Below the pieces are notes generated by a model. It was not told the origin of the DNA, did not search any database, and saw nothing but the letters and a program-made list of their open reading frames with translations. Below, one piece after another: positions 1 to 8,308 of a stretch of 26,782 nt of DNA; within the stretch, counting starts at the first letter, position 1; each line of letters starts with the position of its first letter. The translations under genes were made by a program, and so were the position numbers. This stretch comes from an uncultured Bacilli bacterium (GTDB lineage Bacteria > Bacillota_I > Bacilli_A > RF39 > UBA660), in NCBI GenBank assembly GCA_944364005.1, contig CALVVW010000015.1, positions 1-26,782 on the forward strand, read 5' to 3'.

Positions 1-85
1 TTTAAAAAAATTATCAAAAACTTAAAATCTATTATGACCTTATATAAATTTTCCGTAAAAAACCGAAACTCAAATGTATTTAGGG

Positions 86-114
86 TATACAGATGTGTTG
101 TTTTATGATATACT
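86..114 (+). promoter_or_regulatory. Putative sigma-A-type promoter for the first small gene
   Basis: A -35-like TATACA (86-91) lies 17 bases before a -10 TATACT (109-114). The downstream gene starts at 190, leaving a leader of about 70 bases. Within this leader CGCTAGT (127-133) can pair with ACTGGCG (156-162), with one G-U pair, so a 5' UTR hairpin is possible. I see no coding region in bases 1-85, which are A/T-rich. Confidence 0.45.
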
Positions 115-189
115 GTTTTTACTAAAGCGCTAGTATAGGCTTTTTTATAGTCTTAACTGGCGTTTTTATTGTCGATAGGTGGTATAAAT

Positions 190-354
190 ATGAAAAAAAG
201 ATGTAGTTTTTGTAAAAAAGAAATAGATTTTTTTGCTAAGGAATGTCCTTATTGTTATGAAAATCAGGGAATACCTATGATAATTTGGATAGTGGTAGCT
301 ATTTTAATAATCCTTTGTTTAGTTATAGGTATTTATTTAGGGGTTTCTGAGTAA
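190..354 (+). CDS. Small zinc-ribbon membrane protein
   Basis: This is a 54-residue protein. The N-terminal part has two CxxC-type knuckles (CSFC and CPYC, about residues 5-8 and 19-22), the layout of a zinc-ribbon. The C-terminal half (about residues 29-50) is one strongly hydrophobic stretch that should span the membrane. I place the start at ATG 190 because AGGTGG at 177-182 sits 7 bases upstream; a TTG at 169 in the same frame has no ribosome binding site. Such zinc-ribbon plus one-helix proteins are common in Firmicutes and mostly uncharacterised; the function is unknown. No clear terminator follows; only a 3-bp hairpin with T-runs is seen near 350-370. Confidence 0.7.
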   Translation: MKKRCSFCKKEIDFFAKECPYCYENQGIPMIIWIVVAILIILCLVIGIYLGVSE

Positions 355-435
355 ACTCTTTTTCTTTTTGCTTAAATTTATGTTATGATATTAGTGGTGA
401 TAAGATGATTGATACAATAGAGATAACTATTAGTA

Positions 436-1062
436 ATGGAGTTTTACTTATCATCTTTGTTAATTGTTAAAGGGGACTTTTCTAGCAATTTTAATGATCA
501 TGATATTGTTCATGAAATGAATCATTTGTTTGAACTCTATTTAGATAATGTTAATGAGGATTATTATAGTGTTATTGTAGGATGGGATAGGCTTAATGAA
601 TCAATGGCACAGTCTAAGAATGCTGCTGAAACTGTTCATATTAGTAAAGAAAAACGACCTTATGAGTTGTTTAATGAGATTATGAATGATAATCCCGAAG
701 ATTCTCGGTATAGAAATGTTACTAGTTATGAACATTCTTTGTTTTTAGTAAGAGAATTTTATGAACAGCATCAAGAAGCTATTATTAAAAGTAGGAGAAA
801 TGGAAATATAGGACTTATTTTTGATACTGTTGGACAAGAGAATTTTGATGAGTTAAATTCTTTATTTGGAACTTATTATGAAAATTTTAATGGCTTTAAG
901 ATTTATTCTTTGTATGATTCATTAAGTAAACATGAAGATACGCCAGCAACTAGAGTATATTATGATTTGATAGATAGAAAAAATAGGGTTGTGATGAATA
1001 TGGATGTATATAAAACTGGTCATGTTATGGAAAATCAAAAGATAGCGTCTAACTCTATATAG
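436..1062 (+). CDS. HExxH metallopeptidase-like protein, probably N-terminally shortened
   Basis: The 208-residue product contains HEMNH at residues 26-30, preceded by hydrophobic residues (DIV), as in zincin-type metallopeptidases where the two His and the Glu form the zinc site. A later ELFNE segment near residue 78 could supply a third ligand; that is inference. The motif lies only 25 residues from the proposed start, whereas such enzymes normally have more sequence before it. The ATG at 436 has only a poor ribosome binding site. A better one (GGTGAT, 395-400) precedes an ATG at 405 in another frame, which runs only 22 codons to a stop at 468-470. The gene may therefore be N-terminally truncated or frameshifted. 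It sits 21 bases before the next oxidoreductase gene. I do not recognise a specific family. Confidence 0.6.
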   Translation: MEFYLSSLLIVKGDFSSNFNDHDIVHEMNHLFELYLDNVNEDYYSVIVGWDRLNESMAQSKNAAETVHISKEKRPYELFNEIMNDNPEDSRYRNVTSYEHSLFLVREFYEQHQEAIIKSRRNGNIGLIFDTVGQENFDELNSLFGTYYENFNGFKIYSLYDSLSKHEDTPATRVYYDLIDRKNRVVMNMDVYKTGHVMENQKIASNSI

Positions 1063-1083
1063 ATTAATGGAAGTAGGTGAGTT

Positions 1084-2316
1084 ATGAAAAAAGTAGCAAT
1101 TATTGGAGCAGGTGCAGCTGGTGTTATGTGTGGTATTCATGCAGCTAGTAATAATACACAAGTTGTGTTGTTTGATAAGAATATTATGGCCTTAAAAAAA
1201 CTTTTAGCAACCGGTAATGGTCGTTGTAATTATTGGAATAGTAATCAGGATTTATGTCATTATCATAGTAGTGAAGAAGAGTTACTTCCTTCTATTATTA
1301 CACCTGAGATACAAAGGGAAGTATTAGATTTTTTTGATTCTTTAGGTGTTGTTCCTAATATTCGAAATGGTTATTATTATCCATATTCTAATCAGGCTAG
1401 TAGTATTCGTGATTTGTTAGAAGAAAAAGCTCGTAAGCGAGGAGTTGTTTTTTCTCTTGGTAGTGAAGTTGTAGATATTTACCGGGAGAGTGATCAGTTT
1501 GTTGTTGTGTATGATGATACTAAAGAGTATTTTGATGAGTTAGTGATTGCAACAGGTTCTCTTGCTAGTTTTAAGAAGAGTGGTGAGGGAGAATCAGGAT
1601 ATTTGTTTGCTGAAAAATTTGGTTTAGATGTTAGTATTGTTCATCCTGCTTTGGTGGCACTTAAGACTTCTGGTGATTTTTTGAAAGCCTGGGCAGGAGT
1701 TCGAGCAACTTGTATTGTATCTTTGTATCAAGATGGAAATTTTGTTAGAAAAGAAGAGGGAGAGATACAACTTACAGATTATGGTGTTAGTGGTATTTGT
1801 GTTTTTAATTTGAGTAGGTATGCTAGTTTAGAATATCGATATAGTAAGATGGAGTTAAAGATATCGTTTTTACCATTTTTAAAAGATAAAAGTAAGGAGT
1901 ATATTGCTTCTTGGTTTTCTAAGAGAGGAGAGCAACTAGGAGATTATTCTATGGTTTCTTTCTTAGAAGGTCTTCTTCCTTATAAGTTACTTATGGTTAT
2001 TCTTTCTAGGGCTCATATTTCTAAGTCTTCTACTTGGTCTAGTTTAACAGAAGATGAAAAAGATCGATTGTTATCGTATATTTTAGAGTTTCCACTTTTG
2101 ATTACTGGTTGTCGTGATTTTTCTTATGCTCAGGTGTGTGCTGGTGGCGTGAAATTATCTTCCGTTAATTCTAATTTGGAAGCTAAAAAGATACCTCATT
2201 TATATTTTGCGGGAGAGGTGTTAGATGTTGATGGTGATTGTGGAGGATATAATTTGGGATTTGCTTGGATGTCAGGTATGATTGTTGGAAAGAGTATTCG
2301 AGGTGATAATCGATGA
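1084..2316 (+). CDS. FAD-dependent oxidoreductase of the HI0933/YhiN (BaiN-like) family
   Basis: The 410-residue protein starts with a dinucleotide-binding fold carrying GAGAAG at residues 8-13. It continues with the GNGRCN motif near residue 45 that marks the HI0933/YhiN family of flavoproteins. The C-terminal part has the family's AGGV and FAGEVLDVDGDCGGYN-type FAD-contact region. Length fits the family (about 400 residues). Members are annotated as aminoacetone oxidase-like or BaiN-like; the true substrate is usually unknown, so I give no symbol. The start has GTAGGTGA upstream. The stop TGA overlaps the next start as ATGA, so the two flavoproteins are translationally coupled and probably work or are expressed together. 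Confidence 0.9.
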   Translation: MKKVAIIGAGAAGVMCGIHAASNNTQVVLFDKNIMALKKLLATGNGRCNYWNSNQDLCHYHSSEEELLPSIITPEIQREVLDFFDSLGVVPNIRNGYYYPYSNQASSIRDLLEEKARKRGVVFSLGSEVVDIYRESDQFVVVYDDTKEYFDELVIATGSLASFKKSGEGESGYLFAEKFGLDVSIVHPALVALKTSGDFLKAWAGVRATCIVSLYQDGNFVRKEEGEIQLTDYGVSGICVFNLSRYASLEYRYSKMELKISFLPFLKDKSKEYIASWFSKRGEQLGDYSMVSFLEGLLPYKLLMVILSRAHISKSSTWSSLTEDEKDRLLSYILEFPLLITGCRDFSYAQVCAGGVKLSSVNSNLEAKKIPHLYFAGEVLDVDGDCGGYNLGFAWMSGMIVGKSIRGDNR

Positions 2317-3902
2317 TTCGTATTCGTCAAATCAGGGTTCTTTTAGACTGTGAAGACAAGTTATGTGATATTGTTGCGAAGAAATTAAGGATTAAGGCTA
2401 CTGATATTTTAGAAGTGCATATTCAAAAGAGGTCCTTAGATGCTAGAAGGAAGAATGATATTCATTATGTGTATGAAGTGGATGTTAAAGTAAAAGAGGA
2501 AGGACGAATTTTGAAGAAAGTTGCTTCTAAAGATATCTTTTTAGCACCAGAAGAGGAGTATCAATCTCCTCATCCTGGAAATGTTAATCTATCTAGTCGT
2601 CCTGTTGTAGTAGGAACTGGTCCTGCGGGATTATTTTGTGCTTATATGTTAGCGAAAGCTGGTTATCATCCTTTGGTTATAGAGCGGGGTGAGCGAGTTG
2701 ATGAGAGAGTAGAGACTGTTACTAAGTTCTGGGAGCAGGGTATTTTAAATCCTAATTCTAACGTTCAGTTTGGAGAAGGTGGGGCAGGTACTTTTTCTGA
2801 TGGAAAGCTCAATACTCTTGTTAAAGATAAGTATTTTCGAGGTAAGAAAGTTTTTTCTATTTTTGTAGAACATGGTGCACCAGCTGATATTATGTATTTA
2901 CAAAAACCACATATTGGAACAGATTTGTTAAGAGATGTTGTTAAAAATATTAGAAATAGTATTATTCGTTTAGGTGGAGAGTTTTTATATTCTACTTGTC
3001 TTACGGATTTAGTGATTTCTAATCAAATGTTAGTAGGGATTGAAGTAAATCATCAAGAGGTTATTCCTTGTTCTGTTTTAGTTTTAGCGATAGGTCATAG
3101 TGCAAGAGATACTTTTTCGATGTTATATGATAGAGGAGTTTTGATGCAAGCAAAACCGTTTGCGGTTGGCATCAGGGTACAACATCCACAGAAGATGATT
3201 CAACTTAGTCAATATGGTAGCTTGGATTCTAGGTTGCCGGTTGCCGATTATAAATTAACTTATACTACGAAGAAAGGCCGTGGAGTTTATTCTTTTTGTA
3301 TGTGTCCTGGTGGATATGTTGTGAATGCCTCTAGTGAAGATGAATCTCTTGCAGTTAATGGGATGAGTTATCACGATAGAGGAAGCGAAAATGCTAATAG
3401 TGCTTTAGTTGTTACTGTAGGACCAGATGACTTTGGCCATCATCCATTAGATGGCGTTTCATTTCAGCGAGAATTAGAAAAACGTGCTTATTTCGCTGGT
3501 TCTGGTTATATTCCAGTACAGTTATATGGAGATTTTAAAGATGGTATTTTTTCTACTTCTTTTGGAGAGATTCAACCAGTTATGAAAGGACGGTATCAGT
3601 TTTCTGATTTGAAAGATGTACTACCTGATTATGTTTCTTCTGCTATTTGTGAAGCAATGCCAGTTTTTGGTAGAAAAATAACTGGTTTTGATAGGGAAGA
3701 TGCTATTTTTGCCGGAGTTGAAAGTCGAACGTCATCACCAGTAAAAATCATAAGAGATGAAGAGGGAGAAGCAAATATTTCTGGTATTTATCCTTGTGGT
3801 GAAGGGAGTGGTTATGCTGGAGGTATTACTACTGCTGCGATGGATGGCATTAAGGTTAGTGAATGGATTATTCAAAAATACAGGCCTTTTTCTAAGAAAT
3901 AA
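2313..3902 (+). CDS. FAD-dependent dehydrogenase (COG2509 type)
   Basis: The 529-residue product has an N-terminal domain of about 90 residues rich in charged residues, then a Rossmann motif GTGPAG at residues 101-106. The segment FGEGGAGTFSDGKL near residue 150 is characteristic of the COG2509 FAD-dependent dehydrogenases. The C-terminus has PCGEGSGYAGGI, another FAD-contact region. Length matches the family (about 530). The physiological reaction is unknown. The start codon overlaps the previous stop by four bases (ATGA), and no separate ribosome binding site is obvious, consistent with reinitiation. The stop (TAA, 3900-3902) lies next to the promoter of the next small gene. Confidence 0.9.
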   Translation: MIRIRQIRVLLDCEDKLCDIVAKKLRIKATDILEVHIQKRSLDARRKNDIHYVYEVDVKVKEEGRILKKVASKDIFLAPEEEYQSPHPGNVNLSSRPVVVGTGPAGLFCAYMLAKAGYHPLVIERGERVDERVETVTKFWEQGILNPNSNVQFGEGGAGTFSDGKLNTLVKDKYFRGKKVFSIFVEHGAPADIMYLQKPHIGTDLLRDVVKNIRNSIIRLGGEFLYSTCLTDLVISNQMLVGIEVNHQEVIPCSVLVLAIGHSARDTFSMLYDRGVLMQAKPFAVGIRVQHPQKMIQLSQYGSLDSRLPVADYKLTYTTKKGRGVYSFCMCPGGYVVNASSEDESLAVNGMSYHDRGSENANSALVVTVGPDDFGHHPLDGVSFQRELEKRAYFAGSGYIPVQLYGDFKDGIFSTSFGEIQPVMKGRYQFSDLKDVLPDYVSSAICEAMPVFGRKITGFDREDAIFAGVESRTSSPVKIIRDEEGEANISGIYPCGEGSGYAGGITTAAMDGIKVSEWIIQKYRPFSKK

Positions 3903-3924
3903 TTTACGAATTTTAGTTTCTTAG
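3892..3924. repeat. Inverted repeat overlapping a promoter
   Basis: CTAAGAAA (3892-3899) and TTTCTTAG (3917-3924) form an 8-bp inverted repeat with a 17-base centre. A smaller AATT/AATT hairpin with a TACG loop lies inside. It is not followed by a T-run, so it is unlikely to be an intrinsic terminator. It brackets the -35 element of the next promoter and could be an operator; this is inference. Confidence 0.35.
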
Positions 3925-3931
3925 GTATAAT
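3903..3931 (+). promoter_or_regulatory. Promoter of the small tail-anchored protein gene
   Basis: The -35 element TTTACG (3903-3908) is followed by a 17-base spacer and a perfect -10 TATAAT (3926-3931). The coding start is at 3956, so the leader is short. The inverted repeat at 3892-3924 overlaps the -35. Confidence 0.6.
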
Positions 3932-3955
3932 TAAATTATGATAGGAGGGACTATT

Positions 3956-4174
3956 ATGTATGTACCTGATGAAGAAAATTATATTATTGATAAAAAGGGT
4001 GATGATTTAGAAGAAAATTCTAAGTTTGATGATTTTAATTCATTTAGTTCTGATAGTTCTTCTAAACCTAGAAAGTTTAAGAGACCTAATATATTAGTTC
4101 TTAAAATATTAGTTATTATTGGTGCTATTATTATAGGGTTTATTGTTTACTTTATTAGTAGTCTTATTTTTTAA
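3956..4174 (+). CDS. Small tail-anchored membrane protein of unknown function
   Basis: The product has 72 residues. The first 45 are acidic then Ser-rich and basic (a short KPRKFKRP patch) and should be cytoplasmic and disordered. Residues 47-72 are a single hydrophobic helix running to the C-terminus, so the protein looks tail-anchored. I choose ATG 3956 rather than the in-frame ATG at 3938 because AGGAGGG at 3942-3948 sits correctly before 3956 and would lie inside the gene otherwise. It has its own promoter and terminator, so it is a monocistronic gene upstream of lepA. The family is not recognised. Confidence 0.7.
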   Translation: MYVPDEENYIIDKKGDDLEENSKFDDFNSFSSDSSSKPRKFKRPNILVLKILVIIGAIIIGFIVYFISSLIF

Positions 4175-4203
4175 GATAGAAGATATTTCTATCTTTTCTT
4201 TTA
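4173..4203 (+). terminator. Intrinsic terminator across the stop codon
   Basis: AAGATAGAA (4173-4181) and TTCTATCTT (4187-4195) form a perfect 9-bp stem with a 5-base loop, followed by a T-rich tail. The left arm begins inside the TAA stop codon (4172-4174). Confidence 0.8.
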
Positions 4204-4209
4204 GAAGTT

Positions 4210-4218
4210 TGTTATAAT
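4210..4218 (+). promoter_or_regulatory. Extended -10 promoter of lepA
   Basis: TG at 4210-4211, one base, then TATAAT at 4213-4218 make a perfect extended -10. The -35 region is poor, which extended -10 promoters tolerate. The start codon at 4240 follows GGAGG (4228-4232). Confidence 0.65.
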
Positions 4219-4239
4219 AAGTTTTGTGGAGGCAAGTTT

Positions 4240-6036
4240 ATGAAACAAGAGAATATTAGAAATTTTTGTATTATTGCACATATAGATCATGGTAAAAGTA
4301 CGCTTGCCGATCGTATTTTGGAAAAAACTGGTGCTATTGAAAAGCGTGAATTAAAGAGTCAGATGTTAGATTCTATGGATATTGAACGTGAGCGTGGTAT
4401 TACTATTAAATTAAATGCTGTACAACTTACGTATTATCATGAAGGAGAAGATTATTATTTTCATTTAATTGATACTCCAGGTCATGTTGATTTTTCTTAT
4501 GAAGTATCTCGTAGTTTAGCTGCTTGTGAGGGTGCTTTACTGGTTGTTGATGCAGCTCAGGGAGTAGAGGCACAGACGCTAGCTAATTTGTATTTGGCAC
4601 TCGATAATAATTTGACAGTCATTCCTGTTGTTAATAAGATTGACTTACCTAGTGCAGATATTCCTAAGGTGACAGAAGAGCTTGAAAATATTGGATTTTC
4701 TAAAGATGAAATTATTTTTACTAGTGCAAAAACTGGTGTAGGTATTGATGAGTTGTTGGAAGCTATCATTAAGAAGATTCCTGCTCCAACCGGGGATTAT
4801 AAAAAACCTTTAAAAGCGTTAATTTTTGATAGTTTATTTGATGCTTATCGTGGTGTTATTATTAGTATTCGTGTTGTAGAAGGTGAAGTAAAAGTAGGGG
4901 ATATCATTCGTATGATGGATACGGGTGCAGTCTATGATGTTGTAGGACTTTCGATTAATACGCCAAAAGAAGTTAAAGTTTCTTCTTTAAAAGCAGGGGA
5001 AGTTGGCTATTTATATGCATCTATTAAAAGTATTAGTGATGTTTCGGTAGGAGATACGATTACTTTGGATAGTAATCCAGCAGATATTGCGCTACCTGGA
5101 TATCAGCCTATGAAGCCTATGGTTTATTCAGGACTTTATCCAATTGATGCTAGTAAGTTTGAAGATTTAAGAGAGGCATTAGAAAAGTTAAAATTAAACG
5201 ATGCATCATTATCTTTTGAACCGGAGACTTCTAAGGCTTTAGGATTTGGATTTCGTTGTGGTTTTTTAGGCCTTTTACATATGGAGATTATTGAAGAGAG
5301 AATTGAAAGAGAGTTTGGTATTGATTTGATTGCGACATCTCCTTCGGTTGTTTATGAAGTAATACTTAGTGATGGTTCTAAGATGATGGTAGATTCTCCT
5401 ACAAAAATGCCTAAAAGAGAAGTGATATCTAAGACTATGGAGCCTTATGTTAAAACTAGTATTTTTACACCGACTGATTATATTGGTCCAATTATGGAAC
5501 TTTGTCAGGATAAACGTGGTACATTTCTTAATATGGAATATTTAGATCAAAGTAGGGTAACGATTCATTATGAACTTCCACTATCAGAGATTGTCTATGA
5601 CTTTTTTGATAAGTTAAAATCTTATACTAAGGGATATGCATCTTTTGATTATGAGTTTATTGGTTATAAGGAAAGTAATTTAGTTAAGATGGATATTTTA
5701 TTAAATGGTGATGTTGTCGATGCTTTATCGGTAATTGTGCATAAAGATTTTGCTTATAATCGTGGTAAAGTTGTTGTTGAAAAGTTAAAAGAGATTATTC
5801 CAAGGCAGATGTTTGAAGTACCAATTCAAGCAGCGATAGGTAATCATGTGATTGCTAGAACTGATATTAAGGCACTTCGTAAGAATGTTTTAGCCAAATG
5901 TTATGGTGGAGATGTTACGCGTAAGAAAAAATTATTAGAAAAACAAAAAGAGGGTAAAAAGAGAATGAAAAAGATTGGTAGTGTTGAAGTTCCACAAGAA
6001 GCCTTCTTGTCAATTTTATCTACTAGTGATAAATAA
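4240..6036 (+). CDS. lepA: Elongation factor 4 (LepA), back-translocating GTPase
   Basis: This is a translational GTPase of 598 residues, the usual LepA length. The G1 loop AHIDHGKS is at residues 13-20, G3 DTPGH at 78-82 and G4 NKID at 132-135. The C-terminal LepA-specific domain is present, with a basic end ([20 protein letters not shown]). LepA acts on ribosomes in the cytoplasm and remodels or back-translocates stalled complexes. Its own promoter (extended -10 at 4210-4218) and GGAGG ribosome binding site lie just upstream. In many Firmicutes lepA is followed directly by hemW; here two copies of an unknown family are inserted between them. No terminator follows, so the downstream genes are probably cotranscribed. 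Confidence 0.98.
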   Translation: MKQENIRNFCIIAHIDHGKSTLADRILEKTGAIEKRELKSQMLDSMDIERERGITIKLNAVQLTYYHEGEDYYFHLIDTPGHVDFSYEVSRSLAACEGALLVVDAAQGVEAQTLANLYLALDNNLTVIPVVNKIDLPSADIPKVTEELENIGFSKDEIIFTSAKTGVGIDELLEAIIKKIPAPTGDYKKPLKALIFDSLFDAYRGVIISIRVVEGEVKVGDIIRMMDTGAVYDVVGLSINTPKEVKVSSLKAGEVGYLYASIKSISDVSVGDTITLDSNPADIALPGYQPMKPMVYSGLYPIDASKFEDLREALEKLKLNDASLSFEPETSKALGFGFRCGFLGLLHMEIIEERIEREFGIDLIATSPSVVYEVILSDGSKMMVDSPTKMPKREVISKTMEPYVKTSIFTPTDYIGPIMELCQDKRGTFLNMEYLDQSRVTIHYELPLSEIVYDFFDKLKSYTKGYASFDYEFIGYKESNLVKMDILLNGDVVDALSVIVHKDFAYNRGKVVVEKLKEIIPRQMFEVPIQAAIGNHVIARTDIKALRKNVLAKCYGGDVTRKKKLLEKQKEGKKRMKKIGSVEVPQEAFLSILSTSDK

Positions 6037-6055
6037 TAGAAAGTGATGTGATGCT

Positions 6056-6609
6056 ATGAAATATTTTATGAGTGATGTTAAGATTTTAGCTAACGCTATG
6101 ATTGATATTAGTAAGAGGGATGAGCGATATATTATTGATAATCAGGATATTATTATACTAGTGCACTTTTGAATGCTTTTTCACAATATCATGTTGATGT
6201 TGATGTAAGTGAGTTTTGTAGGGAACACTGTGATATTAATCGATTACAAAATATTAATACTGATTATTTTATGCCTACTGGTTCTAATGGTAAGTTGTTA
6301 CTTAATAAAGGTGTGCAGCATATTCATAGTTATATTTTGTTGCCCTGGGTCAGTCGAGATGATTTAATTCGTGAGTACCGTAGTAATTATCCGTTAGATA
6401 GTATGTTTTGTTTATTTGAACGTGATAATGTGAATTATATGGAAGATGTTCCTAAACGTAGCATTCCAGAATTTGCTTCTTTAGAAGGAAATTATCAATT
6501 AGCGTTACAGTCTTTGTTAAATAGGACGAATTCTCAGAAGCAAAAAGCAGAAGAGACTATTAAAGTGTATCAAAAACGAATTGAATGTATCAAAAATCAA
6601 ATAAATTAG
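6056..6609 (+). pseudogene. Frameshifted member of a tandem unknown family
   Basis: Two overlapping frames together encode a protein like that of the next gene. The first frame starts at ATG 6056 (or ATG 6068) and stops at TGA 6170-6172. The second frame is open from 6142 and runs to 6609. Joined near 6146-6156, in an AT repeat (ATATTATTATA), they give about 184 residues, against 185 for the neighbour. Shared features include SYILLPW, then DDL, R, YPLDSMF and a charged C-terminal coiled-coil-like segment. Either the gene is broken by a small indel, or the sequence contains an error in the AT run. A TTG at 6169 could start only a truncated product of 146 residues. The family is not recognised. 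Confidence 0.6.
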
Positions 6610-6630
6610 TCATATTAGGTGGTGTTATGG

Positions 6631-7185
6631 TTGAGTGATAATATTATTATAGAGGAAAAGATGATTGCGAATGCTTTAATTTGTATGGCAGAATATGATA
6701 ATAGAGGAATTGTTGATTGGGATGATATTCATCATTTTCAGGATGCTTTTTCGGCTTTATGTCATGAAAAAGGATGTAGTTTTGAAGTCTTGCAGCTATG
6801 TGATGATGTTAAACGTAATATGTATATGTTTTCTGATTATATTTTACCAGTTGCTCAGGACGGATTAGAAAACTATCAGAATTCTTTTGCCTATATTCTA
6901 CTTCCTTGGATAGAGATTGATGATTTGAAAAGCGCATGTAGGAATCAGTTCCCTATTGATGCTATGTTTACGTTTTTTGATAAAGATATTTATCCAATTT
7001 TACCAAGTAGAGAAGCAGAATCATTAGAGCAGCTGGCGAGATGTTACCGGCTTGGCTTAAATAATTTGGAAAAATCAGTAGATAAAGATTTAAGTGAAGT
7101 GCAAAAAAAAGTTTATACGTTGGATCAGAGAAAATCTATGATTCAGCAATCATTAAAGCAGCGTTTTACGGATGATAGGTTCTAA
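6631..7185 (+). CDS. Intact member of the tandem unknown family (YILLPW motif)
   Basis: The 184-residue product aligns over its full length with the broken gene just upstream. Both have an N-terminal MSD-x(n)-ANA(M/L) segment, a central DY(I/F)(L/M)P, YILLPW-x(3)-DDL, then R-x(2)-(Y/F)P-(I/L)-D-(A/S)-MF, and a C-terminal charged helix. It has no signal peptide or membrane helix and should be cytoplasmic. I choose TTG 6631 because AGGTGG (6617-6622) is well spaced for it and the resulting N-terminus MSDN matches MSDV of the paralog; GTG 6619 would overlap the ribosome binding site. The ATG at 6627 is in another frame and stops after three codons. The gene's end nearly abuts hemW. Function is unknown. 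Confidence 0.7.
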   Translation: MSDNIIIEEKMIANALICMAEYDNRGIVDWDDIHHFQDAFSALCHEKGCSFEVLQLCDDVKRNMYMFSDYILPVAQDGLENYQNSFAYILLPWIEIDDLKSACRNQFPIDAMFTFFDKDIYPILPSREAESLEQLARCYRLGLNNLEKSVDKDLSEVQKKVYTLDQRKSMIQQSLKQRFTDDRF

Positions 7186-7204
7186 TAGAGGGAAGTTGTA
7201 TTGC

Positions 7205-8308
7205 ATGGGTAGTGTAAGAAATTGTTATATTCATATTCCATTTTGTAAAAAGATTTGTAGTTATTGTGATTTTTGTAAATTGTTTTATGATCGGGAGTAT
7301 GTTTCTAAGTATTTGGATGCTTTACAGTTAGAAATTGATACCTATTATCAAGGAGAAGAGTTAGATACAATTTATATTGGAGGAGGAACTCCTAGTAGTT
7401 TATCTGATAGTGAGTTGGAAAAATTATTTTCTATTTTATCTGTTTTCAAAAAATCTTCTTCTTGTGAAGTTACGATTGAAGCTAATTTTGATAGTATTAC
7501 AGAGTCTAAGTTAGATATTTGTAAGAAATATGGAGTGAATCGTATTAGTTTTGGTCTAGAGTCTACTCATGCTTGGATTTTAGAGAAGATGGGACGTAGT
7601 TTGGATTTAGAGTATGTTCGCCATATCATTTTCTATTGTAAGAGAATTGGAATTTGTAATATTAATGTTGATTTGATGTATGCTTTTTTAGGAGAAAGTT
7701 TAGAAGAGGTGGAAGAAGATATCGATTTTATTCAACGTTTAGCTATTCCTCATATTTCTACTTATTCATTAATTTTAGAAGAGCATACGAAATTATATTT
7801 AGACAAAGAACAATCTATATCTGAAGAGTTGGATGCAAAGATGTATGAGGTAATTTGTTCTAAGTTATCTGATTATACACATTATGAGATTAGTAATTTT
7901 TGTAAAGAGGGATATTCTTCAAGGCATAATTTATGTTACTGGCAGAACCGGGAATATTATGGTTTTGGACTTGGTGCTAGTGGCTATTTAGGTGATGTTC
8001 GTTATACTAATACTCGTAGTATTACACATTATTTACAAAAGAAGTTTCGATATCTGGAAAAAAAATTAAGTATTTATGATAAAATGGAATATGAAGTGAT
8101 TTTACATCTTAGGACTAAGAAAGGTATTTCTAAGAAGAATTTTTTTGATAAATATTCAATGAAATTGGAAGACTGTTATTCTTATTTAGAATTAGTTCGA
8201 GAAGGTTATCTTATAGAAGATGATGAGTATTTAGCGATTCCAGAGAAATATTTTTATCTTAATAATGAAATTCTTGTTAGATTATTGGAGGAGTGTTGTT
8301 ATGAATAA
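7205..8308 (+). CDS. hemW: HemW-like radical SAM protein (coproporphyrinogen oxidase family)
   Basis: The 367-residue protein has the radical SAM cluster motif C14-x3-C18-x2-C21, with a further Cys at 24. The SAM-contact segment GGGTPSS follows near residue 60. The sequence order and length fit HemW rather than HemN; HemW is described as a haem chaperone and binds an Fe4S4 cluster and SAM. I place the start at ATG 7205, 9 bases after GAGGGAAG (7188-7195). In-frame ATG 7172 would overlap the previous gene and TTG 7196 is too close to the ribosome binding site. The 3' end overlaps the HD-domain gene by eight bases. Position downstream of lepA matches the common lepA-hemW order. Confidence 0.9.
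   Translation: MGSVRNCYIHIPFCKKICSYCDFCKLFYDREYVSKYLDALQLEIDTYYQGEELDTIYIGGGTPSSLSDSELEKLFSILSVFKKSSSCEVTIEANFDSITESKLDICKKYGVNRISFGLESTHAWILEKMGRSLDLEYVRHIIFYCKRIGICNINVDLMYAFLGESLEEVEEDIDFIQRLAIPHISTYSLILEEHTKLYLDKEQSISEELDAKMYEVICSKLSDYTHYEISNFCKEGYSSRHNLCYWQNREYYGFGLGASGYLGDVRYTNTRSITHYLQKKFRYLEKKLSIYDKMEYEVILHLRTKKGISKKNFFDKYSMKLEDCYSYLELVREGYLIEDDEYLAIPEKYFYLNNEILVRLLEECCYE

Noticed and set aside
922..1161. Minus-strand open frame of 79 codons
   Set aside because: It is antisense to the HExxH gene end and the flavoprotein start, lacks a ribosome binding site, and its His/Asn/Ser-rich composition is that of a shadow frame.
4557..4769. Minus-strand open frame inside lepA
   Set aside because: It lies entirely antisense within a highly conserved gene and has no start signals.
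6140..6172. Programmed -1 frameshifting in the first copy of the tandem family
   Set aside because: There is no classical slippery heptamer of the X-XXY-YYZ type and no clear downstream stem; a simple indel in the AT repeat explains it better.
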